38,196 bases of DNA from Rufibacter ruber. GTDB lineage: Bacteria > Bacteroidota > Bacteroidia > Cytophagales > Hymenobacteraceae. Position numbers and translations under genes: made by a program. Below are positions 32,623 through 38,196 of the stretch, piece after piece. The stretch is from the NCBI RefSeq assembly GCF_001647275.1, contig NZ_LRMM01000054.1, positions 1 through 38,196 on the forward strand. The letters run 5' to 3'. Every line of letters begins with the position of its first letter. The stretch's first letter is position 1. The notes below the pieces were generated by a model. The model saw nothing but the letters and a program-made list of their open reading frames with translations. It did not search any database and was not told where the DNA came from.

Positions 32623-33318
32623 ATGTATTCACTCGAACTCTTACAAGCTATCAATGATTGGCAGGCAACAGGGATAGGAAATAACAAAACCCAGATTGCA
32701 GAAGAAATTTTGGCTCATTCTCAATCATTGCCAAACAAGTTCAAATCTTTGACTTCAAAATGTTATAGAAGAGTTGCATTAAATGGTATGAATTCTGTTC
32801 TCCTTGGCGCTAACATGCAACTGCCAGAAACTTATTCATCATGGTCTTTTGATAAGTCTGTAGCTCAAAACTTTAATGGGGGAGTTCCTCATAAAGGTTA
32901 TCAAGGAGTAATATTTGAGTTAGATAATAAGGACACTGGGTATAGTGTTATTTTAAACTTATCTGAATTATTTAATGATAGCGATTTTATTGAAGCCTGC
33001 GAAAGAAACCAAAAGAATATTAAAAGCTATAAATCAGGGATTGGCTATTTTATGAATAGTGAGGCAGAAGTCATATTGAAAGTAGACAACCTGACAACTA
33101 AACAAATATGGGCTTATGGCGGCTATAGTAATTCTAGAGAGAAACTAGCAGAAATGTTCTTTGGACACAAACCGAATTCACAAGAATTAATATTTTTTGA
33201 TGAAGCGGTAAAAAATGCAAATGTTAAAATAGGCGGAAATTGGGTAACTGGGGCCGCAAAAGATAGGATAGTAAAATTGCATATTGAAACAGCTCAAAGG
33301 TTAACCAAAAAGAAATAA
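32623..33318 (+). CDS. Cassette gene 2, ADP-ribosyltransferase-like protein
   Basis: This 231-aa protein starts at ATG 32623. The frame is open further upstream, but only through the attC-like site. It shows the three landmarks of arginine-type (R-S-E) ADP-ribosyltransferases in order: SKCYRRVAL with R49/R50, then YSSWSFDKSVAQNF (71-84), which is like the STS strand, and NSEAEVILK with E147-x-E149. Such enzymes move ADP-ribose from NAD to protein or nucleic acid and occur as toxins and defence effectors. There is no signal peptide, so it would act in the host cytoplasm or need a delivery system. Assignment is by motif only. The gene is AT-rich and enclosed between two attC-like sites. Confidence 0.7.
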   Translation: MYSLELLQAINDWQATGIGNNKTQIAEEILAHSQSLPNKFKSLTSKCYRRVALNGMNSVLLGANMQLPETYSSWSFDKSVAQNFNGGVPHKGYQGVIFELDNKDTGYSVILNLSELFNDSDFIEACERNQKNIKSYKSGIGYFMNSEAEVILKVDNLTTKQIWAYGGYSNSREKLAEMFFGHKPNSQELIFFDEAVKNANVKIGGNWVTGAAKDRIVKLHIETAQRLTKKK

Positions 33319-33322
33319 CTAT

Positions 33323-33389
33323 TGCCAACACTGTATAAAAGTCAGCGTCGGCCGACGGCCTCGCCATCTATTATACTAGTCCGTTAGGG
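33323..33389 (+). repeat. attC-like recombination site 3
   Basis: This 67-bp site runs from TGCCAAC (33323-33329) to GTTAGGG (33383-33389). Stem pairing is imperfect with several bulges. The apical CGGCCGACGGCCT is shared with site 2. The outer cores do not match each other (GCCAAC against GTTAGG). This is expected when cassettes join, because the last bases of the right core come from the next cassette. Confidence 0.65.
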
Positions 33390-33402
33390 TTAATTTAAAA
33401 AA

Positions 33403-34605
33403 ATGATTGACAGGTACTATAATAAAACTATAATAACATTGCTAGATGCTCTTCATTTAGCTCGAAAAGAGCCATTTAAGAATATTAAAAAATGGTTAAT
33501 TATTCAGGAAATACTTATTAAACGACATATCTATGTAGAAAATCAGATAAGGAGCCTTAAATCAGAAATCAAAGAATTAAATAAGTTAAGAAAATCAAAT
33601 ACAGGTAGAAGGCTCACTAGGGCTGAATCAGCAGAAATAAAAGATAAAATAGAATACTATGAATACTTAATAGAGGAATATAATAGAGTAATTAAAATTT
33701 TTAAATCTATAGGAGATGGTATTGCTTTTACTTTTCTCCATAAACTTGATATAAAACCACAAAATTTTAAAGAATCAGCCGGCTTTATTTCAAATAAGGT
33801 TGGCCTTAAAAAAGAAAAGAGGATTTTAAGAACTGCATTTAAAAACAATGTTGTAGCAATATTGAATGATATAACTAGTGTTTTAAAGTTTACAGATTTG
33901 ATTCTTGTAACAAAGGAAGGCTGGGCGCCAATTGAATCGAAGACAAGCAATAACTACAATGAAAGAATAAAGAGGCAACAAGAAAAAGCAGAAAAACTTT
34001 TTAAGTACTTGGACGATGATGTCGCTGAAAATTTGCATGAAACAGGCAAAGTAATGCAAAGAATTGAACAAAGCGTGCCTGAAGAAAATCATATTAGTAA
34101 ATTAAATAGACTCATTGTAAAGGCTAAAGCAAAAGGTGAAGCATATTCATTAGTTGAGAAAGGATTGCTATATTATGTTACTTACAAAGAGACTAAGAAT
34201 GATGTGGAAGGCATTTTAGTTAAGAATAAGATTTATCAACCATATGTACATTATTTGAATTCTAATAAATTCCCTGAACTAGGGTATTATCCATTCTCTT
34301 TAAGTTTTAATAAGTCCTCAACATATTGGGAATTTCTAATAGGGGAGCTTATAATACTCATTTTTGCTGATTTAAATGAAGTAATAAAAATTTCTAAAAC
34401 ATACGGTTATGTTTTAGAACAATCTAAGCAAGAAGGATTCTTCTTACATTTTAAGTCAGAAAAGGAAAGACCAATAAAAGCATTTGAAATGTCACATCAT
34501 TACTTCAATAGAATATTTTTTGAATTTGTTTCATTAAAATGGTTATTAGAAGAAAGTTTTACCCGTTTTGAAAATTTAGAAAAAACTAACCCTAGCAATA
34601 GCTAA
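33403..34605 (+). CDS. Cassette gene 3, PD-(D/E)XK-like protein
   Basis: This 400-aa protein is very AT-rich and unlike its surroundings. Residues 35-105 are a charged coiled-coil-like region (VENQIRSLKSEIKELNKLRK, IKDKIEYYEYLIEEYN). GDGIAFTFLHKLD follows. The stretch LKFTDLILV...WAPIESK gives D165 and E178-x-K180, the spacing of a PD-(D/E)XK nuclease core, preceded by a long helix (RILRTAFKNNVVAILNDIT). The C-terminal half is helical and unassigned. The family was not recognised. It may be a nuclease of a defence or toxin type. No partner gene is apparent. It begins 14 bp after attC-like site 3. Confidence 0.72.
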   Translation: MIDRYYNKTIITLLDALHLARKEPFKNIKKWLIIQEILIKRHIYVENQIRSLKSEIKELNKLRKSNTGRRLTRAESAEIKDKIEYYEYLIEEYNRVIKIFKSIGDGIAFTFLHKLDIKPQNFKESAGFISNKVGLKKEKRILRTAFKNNVVAILNDITSVLKFTDLILVTKEGWAPIESKTSNNYNERIKRQQEKAEKLFKYLDDDVAENLHETGKVMQRIEQSVPEENHISKLNRLIVKAKAKGEAYSLVEKGLLYYVTYKETKNDVEGILVKNKIYQPYVHYLNSNKFPELGYYPFSLSFNKSSTYWEFLIGELIILIFADLNEVIKISKTYGYVLEQSKQEGFFLHFKSEKERPIKAFEMSHHYFNRIFFEFVSLKWLLEESFTRFENLEKTNPSNS

Positions 34606-34637
34606 AAAGCATTAAAACGCTTTTAGCCCAACCGTTA
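34601..34637 (+). repeat. Hairpin and attC remnant at the cassette cluster edge
   Basis: GCTAAAAAGC (34601-34610) pairs with GCTTTTAGC (34619-34627) and could end transcription of cassette gene 3. It overlaps GCCCAAC (34626-34632), a canonical RYYYAAC left core. This is followed almost directly by CGTTAT, as if the middle of an attC had been deleted. Confidence 0.4.
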
Positions 34638-34740
34638 TCTATAAGTCAACGCCCCCGATTAGACGGGAGGCAAACAGGCAAAGGCACCAGGTACATGGCC
34701 TAATCCCCTTAGATCTTCTCATCTCCAAATACAGCGGTTC

Positions 34741-35514
34741 ATGCGGAATCCATTGCTTTGCCTGACGATGTTCCTTGCGTCCTGCCAGCCTTCCACTCAG
34801 CCACCTTCAGAGGGGACGGCAACTACCTCAAATACTACCGTTGCCGCTCCCGCCCCTAGCCAGCATATAATCCTGTCCAAAAACCGCCGCTTCGTCTACC
34901 TGGCACGGTGGTACGCCCCGGCCGCCACGGAAGCCACCCTGGACACGGTGGTGATGACTGCCTCGGGTGAGCCTTGGAAAATAGATTCCACCCAGACCGT
35001 CTATGAATGGCTCTTCAAGGAGGACACGACGCTGACCTATATCCCCAAAGAACACGTGGGCGGGATCGAGAGAGCCGAGAAGTTCTGGCTGCACCCCCCG
35101 CGCTACGGCAAGTATGCCATCCTTGAACTCAACCCTTTCCCCGACATCCGCCTGCCCGCACGCAAGGGGCAGGCCTGGGAATGGACCGTCTACCCGCCAG
35201 ACTTCTACTCTGATCCCGCGTGGGCTATTTGGAAGGGAATGATTGACGTTAAGAACCGCTACCGGACGGAAGACACCGCCCTGGTGGATACCCCACTGGG
35301 CAAGCTAACCTGCCAGCGGGTGCAGTCGACGGGTACCAGCAAGTTTGGCACCACCACCTTGGAAACATATTTTCACCCGCTGTACGGCTTCGTCCGCCTG
35401 AACTATGTCAACATCAACGGGAGCAAGACGGAGCTGGAGATGCTGTCGGCGAATGTACAGCTGGAGTCGTACGATAAAGGGGTAGAGAGGGTATTCGGGA
35501 AGGTTTACAAGTAG
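34741..35514 (+). CDS. Uncharacterised lipoprotein
   Basis: This 257-aa protein has a lipobox LASC (Cys15) after a short hydrophobic signal, then a Thr/Ser/Pro-rich linker (about 16-45). The mature part is beta-rich with many Trp and Tyr (RRFVYLARWYAP, GQAWEWTVYPPDFYSDPAWAIWKGM, TTLETYFHPLYGFVRLNYVNINGSKTELEML). The second half has a pattern seen in small outer-membrane or periplasmic lipoproteins of Bacteroidota, but no family was recognised. GC content is much higher than in the preceding cassettes, so it is not part of that cluster. It stands alone and is followed by a strong hairpin. Confidence 0.8.
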   Translation: MRNPLLCLTMFLASCQPSTQPPSEGTATTSNTTVAAPAPSQHIILSKNRRFVYLARWYAPAATEATLDTVVMTASGEPWKIDSTQTVYEWLFKEDTTLTYIPKEHVGGIERAEKFWLHPPRYGKYAILELNPFPDIRLPARKGQAWEWTVYPPDFYSDPAWAIWKGMIDVKNRYRTEDTALVDTPLGKLTCQRVQSTGTSKFGTTTLETYFHPLYGFVRLNYVNINGSKTELEMLSANVQLESYDKGVERVFGKVYK

Positions 35515-35520
35515 ACGCCT

Positions 35521-35553
35521 CCTCTATCAGGAGTGAGTGACTCCTGATAGAGG
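35521..35553 (+). terminator. Hairpin after the lipoprotein gene
   Basis: CCTCTATCAGGAGT (35521-35534) and ACTCCTGATAGAGG (35540-35553) pair perfectly over 14 bp around a 5-nt loop. It starts 6 bp after the stop codon. No T run follows, so it may act as a transcript-end stabiliser. Confidence 0.7.
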
Positions 35554-35817
35554 CTAGGTATCTAACCAAAACAACATCTGTAATTATACCTTTAATGCCT
35601 ACACTTAAGAGTGAGGTACTTGATCCTATCCAAAAACTTTTGCTAGAAATGAAGCGAAAATAGGAGGAAAAACCTGCGGAACCAAGGAATGAAGGATGGA
35701 TTTGAAGCAGGGATTATTATGAAGCAAAATCTGGTCAGTATTACTTTCCTGCTTCCCGCCCTGGCTGGAGGGCATTAAGGATATTATAAGTTAACCACAA
35801 GACTTAGACCAATGTAA

Positions 35818-35850
35818 AAGGGCTGACGTTTGGGTAACACGTCAGCCCTT
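35818..35850. terminator. Bidirectional terminator between converging genes
   Basis: AAGGGCTGACGT (35818-35829) and ACGTCAGCCCTT (35839-35850) pair perfectly over 12 bp. A T-rich stretch follows on the plus strand, and the minus-strand side also carries T residues. It serves the lipoprotein gene and the EamA gene, which converge here. No gene lies between 35554 and 35951. Confidence 0.75.
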
Positions 35851-35951
35851 CTAGTCTTTTTGGGGTGTAGAGTAACGTGACTGCTTCTGTCCCTCGTCAG
35901 CACCTTTGCGTTCCAGAGCGTTTACAGTACGGCTAATCCCTTAAGCAAGCA

Positions 35952-36845
35952 TCATAAAGAACCTTTAACCATAGCCTGTCTTCCTCTTCTGACCGAGATG
36001 AACGTCTGCAGGATGACGGAAGCCGTCACGAACAGCAGCCCCACGTAAAAAGAGGCGTTCACCTCCTTGCTCTCCCCGAAGAACAGGAACGCCATGATGA
36101 TGGCGTAGATCGGCTCCAGGTTGAAGCTCAGGTTGACGGTGAAGGCGGGTATCTTCCTGAGCACCTCGGCAAAGGTGACGTACAGGCCCACCGTGCAGAA
36201 GAGTGCCAGCAAAAGCAAGTACGCGGTGTCCTGGAGCCCGGGGATGATACTCTCCACCGGGAAAAAGTACAGGTAAGCGGGTAGCAGGGCACCCAGCCCT
36301 ACTGTTCCGCCGAGCATCTGGTAATAGTTGATGAGCTTGCTGTCGAAGGTCCTCACCAGCCGCTCGTTGTAGATCGTGTAGAGGGCGGCGAAGGCCGAGG
36401 AGACCACGCCCATTGCGATGCCCAACTGGTAGGAGGTATCGAAATGGAAGATCAGGCTGATGCCCAGAAGGGTGAGCGCGCTGAGCAGCAACTCGGAGAC
36501 CTCAAACTTTGTTTTCCCGATCAGCGGTTTGAAGACCGCGGTGAAGAAACTTACCAGGCAATAGCACACGACCCCGATGGATATGTTGGAGTACTTGATA
36601 CTGGCATAGAAGAATACCCAATGCACGGCAAGGAGCATCCCCACCTTGGCGATCGAGAACTTCTCCTTTGGGGCAAGCTTGGCGGGTATACCGAGCAGCC
36701 TCAGGATAAAGAACAGGATGAGGAAAGAGAAGAGTAGCCGGTACCAGACCAAGAGTCCCTCGTTCAGGGAAATGAGTTTGCCGAACACGCCGGTGAACCC
36801 CGCCAGCACGACGGCGAGGTGCAATAGATAATACGATTTTTTCAT
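35952..36845 (-). CDS. EamA-family (DMT superfamily) transporter
   Basis: This 297-aa inner-membrane protein has about ten hydrophobic helices in two EamA repeats, as usual for the family. The first repeat runs from LHLAVVLAGFTGVFGKLI through HWVFFYASIKYSNISIG to ALTLLGISLIFHFD. The second runs from GIAMGVVSSAFAALYTIYNERLV through NLSFNLEPIYAIIMAFLFFGE to GLLFVTASVILQ. The C-terminus is basic. ATG 36845 (MKKSYYLLHLAV) was chosen because the only upstream alternative is a TTG at 36899 adding an unrelated 18 residues. Such proteins export metabolites or amino acids; the substrate here is unknown. It stands alone on the minus strand. Confidence 0.9.
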   Translation of the reverse strand: MKKSYYLLHLAVVLAGFTGVFGKLISLNEGLLVWYRLLFSFLILFFILRLLGIPAKLAPKEKFSIAKVGMLLAVHWVFFYASIKYSNISIGVVCYCLVSFFTAVFKPLIGKTKFEVSELLLSALTLLGISLIFHFDTSYQLGIAMGVVSSAFAALYTIYNERLVRTFDSKLINYYQMLGGTVGLGALLPAYLYFFPVESIIPGLQDTAYLLLLALFCTVGLYVTFAEVLRKIPAFTVNLSFNLEPIYAIIMAFLFFGESKEVNASFYVGLLFVTASVILQTFISVRRGRQAMVKGSL

Positions 36846-36899
36846 AAAGAACTGGCTGCCCGTCCCAGCAAGGGGCGGGATCTTAACATTAGCATTCAA

Positions 36900-37269
36900 T
36901 TGGAAATATGAGGCACGGCAAGGAAGCCGACTGGATTGTCGGTGCCATACCTTCTCGGTAATCTCCGGGAAATGTTAGAATCTAGGCGGGGGGAGACAGC
37001 TCTTTCTGTTCATATTATTGTTTACAGACGGTAAATGTAAGGAAAATATTCATTAGATACCTGGGGTTTACACGCTTATATACTATATGGCAGGGTTTGT
37101 TCGGTGACGGTTACTCTACAGGCGCATTCATGTGATGAGGATCTTTCCTGTTCTATAATGCCTCTTATGTAAAGTCTACGTGGATTTAAGCCCATCTCTG
37201 AGATAGAAACGTGGCCAGAGCTGCTTGGCGAAAACTCGTCTTTTATTTGCCTAGGGCGGCGAATTGCCC
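36900..37269. other. Gene-free stretch before the second repeat array
   Basis: No gene was recognised. An ATGTTAGA motif of the par family lies at 36972-36979. The EamA promoter must be in the first part. Confidence 0.45.
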
Positions 37270-37591
37270 CTTACACTTTCTTACACTTTCTTACTAATAA
37301 AAATATAAGTGTAAGGAGATAATACCCTTAATATCAATTATTTAAAGTCAAAATCTTACACTCTTACACTTTTTTTCTAATTTGATTTTTCTCTCAACAG
37401 AAGCCTTCCACATAACACTCTTTGTTTTTTGTACTTTACTTATTTTCTAAGCATTAAATAATCCTTCTCATCAATGCTTATCCATTGTTTAAATTTTAAT
37501 TTAAGAAAAGTAGTAAGAGTGTAAGAAAATCGACTTAAACCACTGTAACAATGACTTTTAATTCCTTACACTTCCAAAAAAGTGTAAGGAA
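37270..37591. repeat. Array of CTTACACTT / AAGTGTAAG repeats
   Basis: Nine-base units CTTACACTT or CTTACACTC start at 37270, 37280, 37355, 37363 and 37565. The opposite orientation (AAGTGTAAG, GAGTGTAAG) starts at 37307, 37517 and 37580, and a truncated copy is at 37290. The last pair forms a perfect 12-bp hairpin TTCCTTACACTT / AAGTGTAAGGAA (37562-37573, 37580-37591). The surroundings are very AT-rich. On the circle the array lies about 780 bp beyond the 3' end of the RHH gene, a position used by centromeres in some par systems. A second origin is the alternative. Confidence 0.8.
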
Positions 37592-38097
37592 ATAGTAAGG
37601 AAACAGGTATAAAATTGGCTATTATATACCCATTCCGCCCTAGATGGGAATCTTAATATTGATTCTTTGTTTAGTAAGGTTCAACAGCAAGAGTATGCGC
37701 ATAATTGTACTATTACGACAAGAAGAGGGAATGTAGTCATCGCCTAACTAAACTTTCTAGAGCGTATGCCTCCCTAGCCACTTCCTTCCGTAAGTTTGTT
37801 ACCCTGGTCCCACTGGTCTATAGGAAAGCGTGGTCTTGGGTTTAGCAGTAAATGCGCAAGTGGGATCCAATAGATACTTCATACCTTCTCCCACTATCTT
37901 GCGGTATGTTCGCCTATATGAAAATTAAGGAAAGAAGCAGCTGTTGAACCATCTCCTTTGAGAATCCTCCAAAGGTAGAAAGACTGCTTTTCACCGCCAT
38001 AGGTGGAATAGCTTCAATTGGGCTGCCTGACAAACGGCTGTTGAATTTTGGTTGAGCACCCGGATATAGTATCCACCTGTACATTTCGCCAAGTGTT
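37592..38097. other. Gene-free stretch up to the circular junction
   Basis: No coding frame or RNA gene was recognised. It continues across the junction to position 269, giving about 780 bp of non-coding DNA between the repeat array and the partition operon. Confidence 0.5.
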
Positions 38098-38196
38098 CCT
38101 TACTATCTTTTCCTGGAATGAAGTTGCCCTGCTTATTCCCGTTTAGACCGATTAGTTACCAGCACTCTACCTTCCTAATGCTCTGGGTCGCGCACG
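38098..38196. repeat. Right copy of 99-bp terminal direct repeat
   Basis: Identical to positions 1-99; see the left copy. It should be counted once in the circular molecule. Confidence 0.93.

Noticed and set aside
32537-33389. attC-like palindromes read as a CRISPR array
   Set aside because: There are only a few dissimilar repeats, separated by whole genes, with no regular spacers and no cas genes.
36846-36899. TTG start adding 18 residues to the EamA transporter
   Set aside because: The extra residues are unlike a membrane-protein N-terminus, and an ATG followed by a normal first helix is at 36845.
37270-37591. CTTACACTT repeats read as a CRISPR array
   Set aside because: Units are nine bases, in both orientations and irregularly spaced, unlike CRISPR repeats.

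Overview
The window is almost certainly one complete circular replicon. Its first 99 bases are repeated exactly as its last 99 bases, the usual signature of a circularly closed assembly, so the molecule is about 38,097 bp. A Rep_3-type initiator preceded by iterons, a ParA/ribbon-helix-helix partition pair, and the absence of rRNA, tRNA or housekeeping genes make it a plasmid. The host is a member of Bacteroidota: there are SusC/SusD proteins, a hybrid two-component system and PUL-style lipoproteins, and several promoters carry the Bacteroidota -7 element TAnnTTTG. Gene style suggests Cytophagales (Hymenobacteraceae-like), but that is inference.

Layout. (1) 0.2-3.9 kb: maintenance. parA and a small RHH partner lie on the minus strand. 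An iteron origin drives rep on the plus strand, and a long palindrome follows rep. A second array of nine CTTACACTT-type repeats lies at 37.27-37.59 kb, on the far side of the junction, and is a candidate centromere or second origin. (2) 3.95-10.8 kb: defence-like block. It holds a small GIY-YIG protein, a DUF1016 (PD-(D/E)XK) protein with an unexplained C-terminal extension, and a two-gene Hachiman system (HamA nuclease and HamB helicase, 4-bp overlap). (3) 11.2-28.9 kb: a full fructan/levan utilisation locus. It encodes a sugar-sensing hybrid two-component regulator, fructose MFS importer, fructokinase, SusC, SusD, three GH32 enzymes (one endo-levanase-like) and a DUF4960-like surface lipoprotein. 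The proposed flow is: surface endo-levanase cuts levan, SusCD imports oligosaccharides, periplasmic exo-GH32 enzymes release fructose, the MFS porter imports it, fructokinase phosphorylates it, and the regulator senses fructose. (4) 29.6-31.9 kb: a GC-rich segment with a controller-protein-like XRE regulator and its operator boxes, an orphan 183-aa protein, a dense cluster of palindromes, a possible small structured RNA and a serine recombinase. (5) 31.9-34.65 kb: three AT-rich single-gene units separated by attC-like imperfect palindromes. This looks like an integron-type cassette cluster without an integron integrase. The cassettes encode an unknown protein, an ADP-ribosyltransferase-like protein and a PD-(D/E)XK-like protein. 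(6) 34.7-36.9 kb: a lipoprotein and an EamA-family transporter.

The most novel parts are the attC-like cassette cluster with its ART-like and nuclease-like cargo, the C-protein-like regulator paired with an orphan gene rather than a restriction-modification system, the palindrome cluster, and the second repeat array. No relaxase or conjugation gene was recognised.
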